DNA of 64,000 nt from an uncultured Pseudomonadota bacterium. GTDB lineage: Bacteria > Myxococcota_A > UBA9160 > PR03. Location of the stretch: the NCBI GenBank assembly GCA_900696485.1, contig CAADGG010000044.1:17176-81175 (forward strand). Reading direction: 5' to 3'. This document shows positions 39,063 through 47,066 of this stretch, one piece after another. The translations under genes were made by a program, and so were the position numbers. Position 1 is the first letter of the stretch; the number at the start of each line of letters is the position of its first letter. Below the pieces are notes generated by a model. That model worked only from the letters and a program-made list of their open reading frames with translations, ran no database searches and was not told the DNA's origin.

Positions 39063-39856
39063 CGCCGGCGGCGATCCAGTTGCTGGCCCTTTCGGCCGGC
39101 TTCTGGGTGGCGCTCGCGCTGTACCGACGCAACGAACCGGACGGGCAGGGGCGGGTGCGCTTCGGGTTCGGGCTCGTGCTCGGGGCCGTGTCGGCGCATC
39201 TCGGCTGGGCGCTGCTGTACGCCGACCGGATCGTCGCGACGCCGGCGGCACTGCTGCGGCCCGCCGGGTGGAGCGTGCTCTTCGTGCCGTTCGGCGTGCT
39301 CGTCGCGGCGCCGTGGCGTGGCGCTCCGAGGGAGCGTGAGCGCTTCCTTCGCTCCGCCGCTGCGAGCCTGCCGCTGGCGCTCGCCACGACGCGGATCGGG
39401 TGCCTCGCCGTTGGTTGCTGCCACGGCGCGGCGACGGCTCTGCCGTGGGGGATCCGGCTCGGGGGGGACGCGATCCCGCGTCACCCGACCGCTCTTCTCG
39501 ACGTCGCCGGACTCGTGTTGCTGCACGGGCTCACGGCGTCTGTTCACCCGCAATTCCGCGTGCCGGCCGCGCTCGGCGGGTTCGGACTGCTCCGGCTCGC
39601 GATCGAGCCGTGGCGCGCCGCTCCGCCGCTCGCGGCGCCGTGGCTCGATGCGCGCTGGATCGCGGCGCTCTGGGTCTGTGTCGCGGGGCTGCTGGTCCTG
39701 GGCGGGCGGAGACGGCTCATGCGTCGCGAACGAGTGGAGGGGAGCACGGGGTCCGTAGACGTCCGGCTCGACGCGATGGATCTCGTTCCCGCGCCGGTGG
39801 CCGCGGCCGTCTCGAGCGCACGGAGCGACCGTCTCCCCGATGAGCGCCGCTCGTGA
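39056..39856 (+). CDS. Prolipoprotein diacylglyceryl transferase-like membrane protein
   Basis: 266 aa with several membrane helices. The segment TTRIGCLAVGCCHGAATALP followed by GIRLGGDAIPRHPTALLD resembles the GRIGNF...HPTQLYE core of Lgt and the short Cys-containing Lgt-like relatives (GCCHG). True Lgt transfers diacylglycerol to lipobox Cys; whether this divergent member does so is uncertain. The C-terminus is a soluble tail. It overlaps both neighbours, which suggests a three-gene membrane operon. Confidence 0.65.
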   Translation: MLTPAAIQLLALSAGFWVALALYRRNEPDGQGRVRFGFGLVLGAVSAHLGWALLYADRIVATPAALLRPAGWSVLFVPFGVLVAAPWRGAPRERERFLRSAAASLPLALATTRIGCLAVGCCHGAATALPWGIRLGGDAIPRHPTALLDVAGLVLLHGLTASVHPQFRVPAALGGFGLLRLAIEPWRAAPPLAAPWLDARWIAALWVCVAGLLVLGGRRRLMRRERVEGSTGSVDVRLDAMDLVPAPVAAAVSSARSDRLPDERRS

Positions 39857-40773
39857 CGGGTGAGCTCGTGCCCGATCTCCGCCGCGTGAGAGCGGATCCG
39901 CGTCACGACGCGCTCGTTCACTCCCTTGGTGTGATGCTTCTCGCCTGGACGCTGCTCGCGCTCGGTGCACTGCTCGTTCCGTGGCTCGGGCGCGCGAGCG
40001 CGCTGTTCGTGTCGTTCGCCTCCGCCGCGGGGTTGATGCTGGCCGTCCGGCCGGCGAGAGGCGAGCGCGCGGCGCGGCCGCGCGTCGTCGTTTCGGCGTT
40101 CCTCGCGGGCTTCGCAAGCTATCCCGCCTGGGTCGTGGGGATCGCTGTGATCGGGATCGGCCTGGGCCTGCCGGCGCGCCTGCCGGAGCCGCCGGGCGGC
40201 GGCTCGCCGCTGCTGTGGGCGGCCGTCCTGCTCCTCGCGCCGTTGTTCGAGGAGCTGCTCTACCGCGAGCGTCTCCTCCCGGCGTTCCGCGCGCGGCTCG
40301 GGACCCCGATCGCAATTGCGTTCTCGAGTCTCCTCTTCGCGCTCCCGCATCTCGAACCGTGGAACGTTCTCGGCGCCTTCGTGGTCGGCCTGATGCTCGG
40401 CGCCGCCTACACGAGAACCCGCTGCACGGCGCTCTGCATCGCGTTCCATGCGGGGCTCAACAGCGCCTGTCTGGTCTCCGGAGTGCCACCCGTCGATCCC
40501 GTTCTCGAGCCGGTCACCAGTGCCATCGCAGGCAGCGTCCTGCTCATGCTGAGCCTCCGGTGGGCACGCGGGCGCCGGCAGGGAGGCAGGGGGGTCGCAG
40601 CGTCGATCGGGATGGCCCCAGATCGCGCAAACGGCTCTCTTCGGCGCGCGCGGCGGACCAGAAACCGGATTGACGGGGAGAGGTTAGGGGTGGTGCGGCA
40701 GAGAGGACTCGAACCTCCACGGGGTTGCCCCCGCCAGCCCCTCAAAGGGAAACAGAAGCGTGTAACGTGCTGA
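39853..40773 (+). CDS. CPBP-family intramembrane protease, C-terminus altered by element insertion
   Basis: About 306 aa from a GTG in a GTGA overlap. CPBP/Abi motifs are present: PLFEELLYRERLLPAF (EExxxR), SSLLFALPHLEPWN (FxxxH) and IAFHAGLNSACL, all in membrane helices, as in CAAX-type prenyl proteases and bacteriocin self-immunity proteins. The last ~28 codons are read from the displaced tRNA fragment (attL) and into the integrated element; before insertion the frame would have ended in the sequence now at about 49800. The functional domain ends near 40600 and looks undamaged. Confidence 0.85.
   Translation: MTGELVPDLRRVRADPRHDALVHSLGVMLLAWTLLALGALLVPWLGRASALFVSFASAAGLMLAVRPARGERAARPRVVVSAFLAGFASYPAWVVGIAVIGIGLGLPARLPEPPGGGSPLLWAAVLLLAPLFEELLYRERLLPAFRARLGTPIAIAFSSLLFALPHLEPWNVLGAFVVGLMLGAAYTRTRCTALCIAFHAGLNSACLVSGVPPVDPVLEPVTSAIAGSVLLMLSLRWARGRRQGGRGVAASIGMAPDRANGSLRRARRTRNRIDGERLGVVRQRGLEPPRGCPRQPLKGKQKRVTC
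40690..40745. repeat. attL: displaced 3' fragment of tRNA-Leu
   Basis: 56 bases identical to 49683-49738. It starts GTGGTGCGGCAGAGAGGACT and ends CCAGCCCCTCAA; similarity extends leftwards (GGTTAGG) with one mismatch. It contains the T arm, variable arm and half of the anticodon stem-loop of tRNA-Leu but lacks the 5' half, so it is not a functional tRNA. Confidence 0.95.
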
Positions 40774-40837
40774 AACGCAAGGAGAATCCTCGGGAGCCTC
40801 GGAATCAGCGTGTATAGTGTGACTCGCCGTGAGGTGT

Positions 40838-40880
40838 TGACCCCAGTTTGACCCCACCTAGTACGGTGTAGTTTGACCCC
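40838..40880 (+). repeat. Left arm-type repeats (TTTGACCCC)
   Basis: TGACCCCAGTTTGACCCCA at 40838-40856 and a further TTTGACCCC at 40872-40880. The same 19-base unit, with one base changed, occurs twice at the right end. Paired repeats near both ends of a tyrosine-integrase element are typical integrase arm sites. The surrounding 40774-40964 is non-coding and also has a TATAGT (40813-40818) that could be a -10 box. Confidence 0.55.
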
Positions 40881-40964
40881 TCGGGCCTAGGCCGGCCAGC
40901 CGAAAAGGAGCCGCTCCGCTCCCTGGCCCGAGGACTTCCCCGGAGCGCCGCAGGAGCAGCGGCC

Positions 40965-41672
40965 ATGCACGACGAGCTCGAGAGCTACCCCGGGACCATC
41001 GACGAGCGGTTGCCGGAAGCGCCGAGCCTCGAGGACGTGCTCGACGCGGCCGCGGCGTTCGCGTGCAAGGCGTTCGAGGAGATGGCAGCCGTACCGACGC
41101 CGACCGCGGCGATCGAGGCCTCTGCGGGCCTCCGGGAGCGCATGGCCGCAAGCGAGGCCGTGGGCGCGATCCTCGCCGACCTGGTGACGCTGCGAGGCCA
41201 GCAGCGCGACGGGCTCGGGTGGTTGCTCGAACAAGTGATCCTCGCAGAAGGTGTCCGGCTCCGAGTCGAGCGGCAGAAGGTGACTCCCGAGTCCGAGCGG
41301 GCCGCGTACCCGGTCCTACAACGGTGGCACGACCTCGCAACGCAAGACCCGGACGCCCTTGACGAGATGGCCGCAATCCTCGAGCCGGCTCACCCGCTGG
41401 CTGCGCGCGACCTCGAGCGGGTCAGTAGAAACGCCCGGCTCGCCGGATACTTCATGGAGCTTGAACGCGTCGCGCTGCGCCGTGAGCGAGGGCGACCGAC
41501 TAGCCCGGTCCGCCTCGTCGCCACGGCCGTGGACGCCACGTTCCGGTCCTGGCCGCGTGGCGACCGCGACTACCTAGCCGCGGCGCTCGCGCGCGACGTG
41601 CTCGGCGCGGAGGAGACACCCGAGGGTATCCGGCAGATCATGGCCGTACACAGGCGAACGTCGCAAAAATAG
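40965..41672 (+). CDS. Element protein of unknown function
   Basis: 235 aa, ATG preceded by AGGAG at eight bases. It is predicted helical and charged (SLEDVLDAAAAFACKAFEEM, LADLVTLRGQQRDGLGWLLE, RRERGRPTSPVRLVATAVDA), with no signal peptide or membrane segment and no motif I recognise. As the first gene of the element, ahead of the HTH and ATPase genes, it is probably an early replication or regulatory protein; this is inferred from position only. Confidence 0.7.
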   Translation: MHDELESYPGTIDERLPEAPSLEDVLDAAAAFACKAFEEMAAVPTPTAAIEASAGLRERMAASEAVGAILADLVTLRGQQRDGLGWLLEQVILAEGVRLRVERQKVTPESERAAYPVLQRWHDLATQDPDALDEMAAILEPAHPLAARDLERVSRNARLAGYFMELERVALRRERGRPTSPVRLVATAVDATFRSWPRGDRDYLAAALARDVLGAEETPEGIRQIMAVHRRTSQK

Positions 41673-41688
41673 AAAACGCTCGTCGATA

Positions 41689-41982
41689 ATGACCACCCCC
41701 CGGCCGTCGTGCGATACCGACGACATGGCACAGGTGGTCACGGTAGACGCGCGGTTCGGACGCGTGCGCACGATCGCGCGCCGGCTCGGCTGCGGCGAGC
41801 ACGCGCTCCGGGCCGCCATCCGCCGCGGCGACGTGCCGACGTACCAGCCGCCGGGTGCCTGGCCGCTGGTGTCGATAGTCGACGCGGAGGCGTGGTTGCG
41901 CGCGCAGCGCGTCGAGCCTACGGCGCGCGCTCGGCGCCGCGTCGACGAGATCATCGCGCGAGAGGCGCGCCGAGCAGGTTGA
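41689..41982 (+). CDS. AlpA/excisionase-like helix-turn-helix protein
   Basis: 97 aa from the ATG at 41689 (41725 is an alternative that begins MAQVVTVDARFG). A MerR/excisionase-type winged helix is visible: RTIARRLGCGEHALRAAIRR, then GDVPTYQPPG and VDAEAWLRAQR. Such proteins direct excision or switch on satellite genes (AlpA in P4-like elements). It ends seven bases before the ATPase gene. Confidence 0.75.
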   Translation: MTTPRPSCDTDDMAQVVTVDARFGRVRTIARRLGCGEHALRAAIRRGDVPTYQPPGAWPLVSIVDAEAWLRAQRVEPTARARRRVDEIIAREARRAG

Positions 41983-41988
41983 CCCGAA

Positions 41989-43614
41989 ATGCGTCGCGCC
42001 CCCGGACCCGGCAAGGTGGGAGCGCGACGCGGAGACGCAGACGATGGCAGCAGGATACCGCACCACCCGACACCGAGCGAGCGCGTGACGGCCGCTGCGC
42101 GCCGTCGTCGCCGCGCTCCCGACCGTGCCGCCGAGCTGGCGCGTGAGATCGCGTCGGCCGTCGTCCTCGAGCCTGCGACCGCCGCCCACGTGGCGGCGAT
42201 CCTGCGCCCGGGAGACCTCCCGGCGCCGGCGCAGCACGTCGTCGACGCGGTGGGCTACCTGGCCCGCTCCGGGCGCGGCGTGACACTCCCTGACGTAGCT
42301 GCGGAGCTGCGGTCTCGCGACCGGCTCGCCAGCGTCGGCGGCGAGATCGGGCTCGCGCAGCTCGTCGACGTCGCGTCGACGGCCGTCTACGCGATCCCTC
42401 ACGCCCGCGAGCTGCGCGAGATCCAGCGCGCCGCGCGACGCCAGTACGTCTATGCCCGCCTCGCCGCCGATCCCGACGACGCCGAAGCGCTGGCGGAGCT
42501 CGCGGACCTCGAGCGCGAGGCCGCGGCCCCGGCGCGTCTCGCGCCGATCGACCTCGGCGCCGTCGCCTTCACCGGCACGCGGCTGCGCGCGATCCGAGAC
42601 CGGCCGGAGTCTGTCTCGCCCCTCCCGGGCTGGCTCGACCCGGAGCCGCATCTGCACGTCCTGATCGGGAAGCCGAAGAGCGGCAAGACGACGTTCGCGC
42701 TCGACCTGGCGCGGTCCTGGGCGCAGGGTGTCGCGCCGTGGCCGGGCGCGCCTCCGCTTCCGGGGTCGCGCGCGCTCGTCATATCGCGAGAGCAGCCGGT
42801 GAGCCGCATCGACGCCACGCTGCGCCGCCTCGCGCGCCACGCGGGCGCCGGGAATGCCTGGGAGGATCGCATCGCGATCATGGCGCGCGACCCGGAGCTC
42901 CCCGACGATGCGCGCCGGCTGTTGCGCCTCGATCTGGCGGGCCTGGCTGCGCTGCGCGGTGCACTCCTCGACGCGCGCGACCGAGGTGCTCCGGTCGGCT
43001 ACGTCGTCCTCGACTCACTCTCGCGGTTGAAGCCGCCCGGCCTCGAGGAGCGCGACAACGACGGCCTGACGGAGTGGCTCGACGCGCTCGAGGAGATCGC
43101 CTCGAGCTGCGGAGTCTGGCTCGTCCTGATCCACCATGTAGGGCACACCACGGACGCCGGCCGCGGCGAGGCGCGCTCCGCCGGGCGAGGCGCGTCGGCG
43201 ATCGCGGCCGTCGCGCAGGTGGTGTGGCTGTACGAGCGCGTCCGCTCGAGCCCGCGCCTGCGCCGCGTCGAAATCGACGGCAACGCGGTTCTACCTGCCG
43301 AGCATCATCTCGAGGTGTCGGCCCCCCGGTCCTCCGCCGGCGCGATCGAGCACCACCGGCCGTCGGATCCGCTCGGCGGACACGACCCGCACGAGCTCCT
43401 CGGGCGCGAGGCCCTGAGCCTGACCGCGCTCGCCTGGCGCATTGCCGGCGAGGAGCCGGCTACCGGCCGAAAGCCCCCGGGCGCTGCGCTGCGGATCGCC
43501 GGCGAACTCGCGTCGCGGTGGGAGCGCGCCGGCCTCGTGGACGTCACTGATGGCCCGCACGGTGCCCGCTTGGTGTCGTTGCGCGGCGAGATCGAGGAGC
43601 CGCCCGATGCGTGA
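41989..43614 (+). CDS. Replicative helicase-like ATPase: DnaB N-terminal domain plus RepA-type RecA core
   Basis: 541 aa. Residues ~65-160 match the DnaB N-terminal interaction domain (PAPAQHVVDAVGYLARSGRG, SVGGEIGLAQLVDVASTAVY, REIQRAARRQYVYARL). Residues ~205-430 are a hexameric RepA/AAA_25-type ATPase: HVLIGKPKSGKTTFALDLAR (Walker A about 226-234), YVVLDSLSRLK (Walker B about 340), LVLIHHVGH and RGASAIAAVAQVVWLY. The C-terminus is a winged-helix-like region. It probably unwinds or loads at the element's own origin; an iteron-like cluster follows directly. Confidence 0.85.
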   Translation: MRRAPGPGKVGARRGDADDGSRIPHHPTPSERVTAAARRRRRAPDRAAELAREIASAVVLEPATAAHVAAILRPGDLPAPAQHVVDAVGYLARSGRGVTLPDVAAELRSRDRLASVGGEIGLAQLVDVASTAVYAIPHARELREIQRAARRQYVYARLAADPDDAEALAELADLEREAAAPARLAPIDLGAVAFTGTRLRAIRDRPESVSPLPGWLDPEPHLHVLIGKPKSGKTTFALDLARSWAQGVAPWPGAPPLPGSRALVISREQPVSRIDATLRRLARHAGAGNAWEDRIAIMARDPELPDDARRLLRLDLAGLAALRGALLDARDRGAPVGYVVLDSLSRLKPPGLEERDNDGLTEWLDALEEIASSCGVWLVLIHHVGHTTDAGRGEARSAGRGASAIAAVAQVVWLYERVRSSPRLRRVEIDGNAVLPAEHHLEVSAPRSSAGAIEHHRPSDPLGGHDPHELLGREALSLTALAWRIAGEEPATGRKPPGAALRIAGELASRWERAGLVDVTDGPHGARLVSLRGEIEEPPDA

Positions 43615-44329
43615 TCGAACGTCCGTGCCTTCCGTGCCCCGTCCGTGCCCTCATGCCGAGGCACGGACGGAGGGAGCGTCCGTGCCCTCCGTGCCCCCTA
43701 CAGGGGCACGGCACGGAGGGCACGGACGAACCCTCCCGGAGCTGTCCGACCGTGCCAGAGCCGGGGGCACGGACGGGAACGAGACCCCCGCTGACCGAGT
43801 CGCCGCCCGTGGCAGCTTGTGGAATCCGGCCGCGGCGCCGCGCGGCTGGCTGCTGTTCGAGCTCGCCGCAATCTTCGGCCCCGGATGCGCGCTCATCACC
43901 GGGCCGATCGACCGGCCGGCATCTGCCCGAGCTGCGCAGCGACGCGGGTCGCCTGAGTCCGCCGGGTTGCTCATCTCGGGCGAGCGTGGCAAGATGTCCC
44001 ACAGGCAGCCGGACCGGCCGAGCGGCTCGCGAGGGATCGCGGGGCGCGGCGCTGGAATCGGAAGCCGGCCGCAGCACGCGACGGGGGGACCCGCCGCCGA
44101 ACGGCCGGCCGCCGCCGAACCTCGGGAGCCCGGGATCGGCGAAACCGCAGGCAGCGCACGAACCGCCGGGGGACCGGCGAGCAAGGCGCTCCACCTGGCG
44201 GGCGAGGGCTCCGAGGCGCACCGCTCCTCGAGCGAGCCGACCCGACGCAGGGATGCGTCGATGACGGCCGCGAGACCGAGCGCCACCCGCGCCGAGATCA
44301 CCCAGGAACAACACCATGCCCACGACTGA
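43607..44329 (+). CDS. Possible low-complexity element protein spanning the repeat cluster
   Basis: 240 aa. The ATG overlaps the ATPase stop by eight bases and the stop overlaps the capsid-protease start by 14, which favours translation. The first ~60 codons run through the CCGTGCC repeat cluster; codons for GSLWNPAAAPRGWLLFELAA have the strong third-position GC of real genes here, but the second half is Arg/Pro/Ser-rich and less convincing. No motif is recognised. It may be partly or wholly non-coding. Confidence 0.4.
   Translation: MRDRTSVPSVPRPCPHAEARTEGASVPSVPPTGARHGGHGRTLPELSDRARAGGTDGNETPADRVAARGSLWNPAAAPRGWLLFELAAIFGPGCALITGPIDRPASARAAQRRGSPESAGLLISGERGKMSHRQPDRPSGSRGIAGRGAGIGSRPQHATGGPAAERPAAAEPREPGIGETAGSARTAGGPASKALHLAGEGSEAHRSSSEPTRRRDASMTAARPSATRAEITQEQHHAHD
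43623..43772. repeat. Iteron-like cluster of CCGTGCC / GGCACGG repeats
   Basis: CCGTGCC begins at 43623, 43632, 43643, 43680, 43689 and 43750; its inverse GGCACGG begins at 43660, 43705, 43710, 43719 and 43766. Eleven copies lie in 150 bases. The block 43678-43697 can pair with 43703-43727 (apart from a 5-base bulge) to make a ~20-bp stem, and 43641-43649 with 43660-43668. It lies immediately after the replication ATPase gene, where satellite and plasmid origins are often found. Confidence 0.7.
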
Positions 44330-46145
44330 CGCGCCGCGCGCCGGCGCCGTCGTTCGGCGCGTTCTCTCGATCGGCGTTGAGACGCGAGCGGAGTCCGACA
44401 CCGGGCCGCTGGCGGTATCGCTGTCGAGCGAGGAGCCCGTCGAGCGTGCATTCGGCGTCGAAATCTTGGATCACGGCCAAAAGGCGGTGAACCTCGATCG
44501 GGCCGAGCGGGGCCTCCCGCTGCTGTTCGCGCACGACCCGCGGCAGCCGATCGGCAGAGTCGAGAAGATCCGGCGCGCTGGCCGCAAGCTGCGCGGCGAG
44601 ATCCGCTTCGGCTCTTCGACGCTCGCGAAGGAGATCGAGCGCGACGTGCGCGACGGCATCCTCGATTCGGTGAGCGTCGGCTACCGGGTCGACCGCGTGG
44701 AGCTCGAGCCCGGTAGCGACACCGCGCAGCCGGTCTATCGCGTCCTGGCGTGGACGCCGCTCGAAGTCTCGATCGTCTCGATCGCGGCCGACACGACCGT
44801 CGGAGTCGGCCGCAGCGAAACCTTTCTACAGGAGTACAACCTCATGACCGCTCCCAACACCGACCCGCGCGTCGAAACGCGCACCGATCCCTCGACCATC
44901 TCCGCCGCCGAGCGCGAGCGCGCCCGCATCCTCGACATCGAAGCGAGCGCGAAGCGCTGGGGTTTCGAGGAACAGGGGCGCCGCGCGATCGTCGAAGGCT
45001 GGCGCTCCGAGGACTTCGCAAAATGGTTGCTTGAGCACGGGATGCCGAAGGGCCAGCCGCTCGAGACGCCGACGAGCGCGATCGGCATGGGAAAGCGCGA
45101 CGTCGAGCGGTTCAGCATTCTTCGCGCGGCGCAGGCGCTCGCCACCCGAGACTGGCGCGCCGCCGGTTTCGAGCGTGAGGCGAGCGACGCCGTCGAGAAG
45201 CAAATCGGCCGCGCTGCGCGGGGCTTCTTCGTGCCGGCGGACGTGCTGCACGCACCGAGCGTGCGCGCCGTCACCAAAGCCGGCTCTGGCGGATCGCTCG
45301 TCGAAACCGAGCTGCGGCCGGAGGCGTTCATTGAAGTGCTTCGGAACGCGGCGCAGGTACGGCAGGCGGGCGCGACGATCCTGCCCGGCCTCGTCGGCAA
45401 TATCGACTTGCCGAGGCAGTCCGGCAGCGTGGGTGCCGAGTGGCTCGCCGAAGCGGGAACCGTGACCGGCGGTGATCCCACCTTCGACACTGTCTCGATG
45501 GCTCCGCGGACGGTAGCCGGAAAGACCGCGGCGACCCGAAAAATGCTGCTGCAAAGCTCGCCGGCGATCGAGCAGCTGGTGCGCGAGGACCTGGCGCAGT
45601 CGCTCGCGCTCGCGATCGACCGCGCGGCGACGTTCGGCTCGGGCGCCGGTGCCGAGCCGCGCGGCATCGTGAACGTCGTCGGGATCGGCTCGCTGGCGCT
45701 CGGCACGGACGGCGCGGCGCTCACGTGGGCGGACGTCGTCGAGCTCGAGAGCCTCGTCGCGGCCGCGAACGCGGACGGCGACGCAATGGCGTATTTGACG
45801 AACGCGCGCGTGAGGGGCGCTCTCAAGCGAAGCGAGAAGGCCGCCAGCACGGCCGAGTACATCTGGCCCGACCGCCCCGGCGATGCCAGCGTGAACGGGC
45901 GTCGCGCGCTCGTGTCGAACCAGGTCCCCTCGAACCTCACGAAGGGCAGCGGAACGAACCTCTCGGCAATGATCTACGGCAACTGGCGCGACCTGCTGAT
46001 CGGCGAATGGGGCATCCTCGACGTGACGGCCGAGAACGTGACGCTCGCCGACTCGGGCGGCCTGACGGTGCGCGCGTTCATGGATGTCGATATCGCGGTC
46101 CGGCACCCCGAGTCCTTCGCGGTCGTGACGGACGTCATCGCCTGA
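44316..46145 (+). CDS. HK97-type prohead protease fused to major capsid protein
   Basis: 609 aa in one uninterrupted frame. Residues ~20-165 are a peptidase S78 prohead protease (AVNLDRAERGLPLLFAHDPR with catalytic His, IERDVRDGILDSVSVGYRVD with catalytic Ser, WTPLEVSIVSIAADTTVGVG). Residues ~177-320 form a helical delta/scaffold-like region, and ~320-609 an HK97-fold capsid (LVETELRPEAFIEVLRNAAQ, LPRQSGSVGAEWLAEAGTVT, LLQSSPAIEQLVREDLAQSL, RAFMDVDIAVRHPESFAVV). In tailed phages these are usually separate genes. It would self-assemble and mature a procapsid. No portal gene is adjacent. Confidence 0.92.
   Translation: MPTTDAPRAGAVVRRVLSIGVETRAESDTGPLAVSLSSEEPVERAFGVEILDHGQKAVNLDRAERGLPLLFAHDPRQPIGRVEKIRRAGRKLRGEIRFGSSTLAKEIERDVRDGILDSVSVGYRVDRVELEPGSDTAQPVYRVLAWTPLEVSIVSIAADTTVGVGRSETFLQEYNLMTAPNTDPRVETRTDPSTISAAERERARILDIEASAKRWGFEEQGRRAIVEGWRSEDFAKWLLEHGMPKGQPLETPTSAIGMGKRDVERFSILRAAQALATRDWRAAGFEREASDAVEKQIGRAARGFFVPADVLHAPSVRAVTKAGSGGSLVETELRPEAFIEVLRNAAQVRQAGATILPGLVGNIDLPRQSGSVGAEWLAEAGTVTGGDPTFDTVSMAPRTVAGKTAATRKMLLQSSPAIEQLVREDLAQSLALAIDRAATFGSGAGAEPRGIVNVVGIGSLALGTDGAALTWADVVELESLVAAANADGDAMAYLTNARVRGALKRSEKAASTAEYIWPDRPGDASVNGRRALVSNQVPSNLTKGSGTNLSAMIYGNWRDLLIGEWGILDVTAENVTLADSGGLTVRAFMDVDIAVRHPESFAVVTDVIA
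44831..44846 (+). promoter_or_regulatory. Internal ribosome-binding site and start for capsid-only product
   Basis: AGGAG at 44831-44835 is followed after nine bases by an in-frame ATG at 44844, exactly at the junction between the protease and the capsid scaffold region. Initiation here would give a 433-aa capsid protein (44844-46145) without protease, as expected if many capsid copies are needed per protease. Confidence 0.6.
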
Positions 46146-46229
46146 CACGGTCCGGCGGCGCGGCCGGCGGTAGGTGGCTCGTCTCTCCCCGCCTGCTGCC
46201 GGTCGCGCTCGCCACGCATCGGAGAGAAA

Positions 46230-46475
46230 ATGCAGCAACTCTCACTCCTCGACCTGGCGGAGGCCGCGAAGCGGACGCCGGCGCCGCTGGTGGCCGTCGC
46301 CGCGCTCGGCGAGATCATCGAGCCCGAGGTCTTCGAGCAGATCCTCGAGCGCGGGCTCGAGCTCGTCGAAGTGGCGACCGCGACCGGGACGCGCCTCTAC
46401 GTGGCAGCCGACGAGCTCGTTGCGCACCTGATCGGCCCGCTATTCGAGGCGGCGGCGCCGCCGCGTGTCAACTGA
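46230..46475 (+). CDS. Small element protein of unknown function
   Basis: 81 aa; GGAGAG lies just before the ATG. The chain is acidic and mixed alpha/beta (LSLLDLAEAAKRTPAPLVAV, EVFEQILERGLELVEVATAT, TRLYVAADELVAHLIG). It sits where phages often encode small head or connector proteins, but there is no recognisable motif. Its end overlaps the convergent zinc-ribbon gene by eight bases. Confidence 0.6.
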   Translation: MQQLSLLDLAEAAKRTPAPLVAVAALGEIIEPEVFEQILERGLELVEVATATGTRLYVAADELVAHLIGPLFEAAAPPRVN

Positions 46476-46977
46476 TCCCGCGTCTCGCCAGCTCCCGCTC
46501 GAGCGCCTCGCGCGCCGTGCCGAGCGTTCGGCGAATCCGGTACTGCGTCCACCCGCGCTCGCTGGGCCAGCGCTGCTCGGCGACTTCGACGAGGCCGAGG
46601 TCCGCTCGGCCTGGCCCGCGCCACAGCACGGACGCGACGAGGAGCCCGCGCTCTTCCTCGCCGAGCGTTCCCAACGCTGCGGAGAGCGTCGCGAGATCCG
46701 CGAGGCCCGCGGGCTCGTGAACGCGCCGGCCTCCGTCGATGGCCGCACGGGGAATCATCCCGACTTCCCGAGGCCACGCGGCGCCGCAGCGCCCGCAGCG
46801 CGTGACCCACGATCGCGACCGCGCCTGGTGCACATCAACCCGGTGCGGATGCCGGCACGCGCCGCAGCGCTCGGCGTAGATCCAGCCTCGAACGCACGCC
46901 ACGTCCTGCCCACGCGGCGCCGAGAGCCGCTCACGCAGCCTCAGGTACCGCTCGACGGCTCGCTCTGCCCGACCCAT
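46468..46977 (-). CDS. Zinc-ribbon, HTH-like regulator candidate
   Basis: 169 aa, the only element gene on the minus strand. It has two Cys pairs, CGACRHPHRVDVHQ and RCGRCGAAWPRE, typical of a zinc ribbon. The C-terminal third, LVEVAEQRWPSERGWTQYRI followed by RRTLGTAREALERELARRG, resembles a sigma-region-4-like helix-turn-helix seen in phage late-transcription regulators. It diverges from the terminase gene across ~90 bases. Role as a late-gene switch is an inference. Confidence 0.6.
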   Translation of the reverse strand: MGRAERAVERYLRLRERLSAPRGQDVACVRGWIYAERCGACRHPHRVDVHQARSRSWVTRCGRCGAAWPREVGMIPRAAIDGGRRVHEPAGLADLATLSAALGTLGEEERGLLVASVLWRGPGRADLGLVEVAEQRWPSERGWTQYRIRRTLGTAREALERELARRGIS

Positions 46978-47066
46978 CGCCGGCGACGTTTACGGGTCCT
47001 TCCTGGCGACGCAAGCCGGGGGTGACGCGAGCGCCGGCTACCGCTAGCCACCGGAGCCTGAAACCG

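Noticed and set aside
40690..40745. Second tRNA-Leu gene at the left end of the element
   Set aside because: Only the 3' part is present; the 5' acceptor strand and D arm are missing, so it is an att remnant.
43623..43772. Repeat cluster considered as a CRISPR array
   Set aside because: Repeats are only 7 bases, occur in both orientations, have irregular spacing and no cas genes nearby.
43544..44401. Minus-strand 285-codon frame opposite the region between ATPase and capsid
   Set aside because: Low-complexity Arg/Ser/Gly composition, crosses the starts/ends of well-supported plus-strand genes, no motif.
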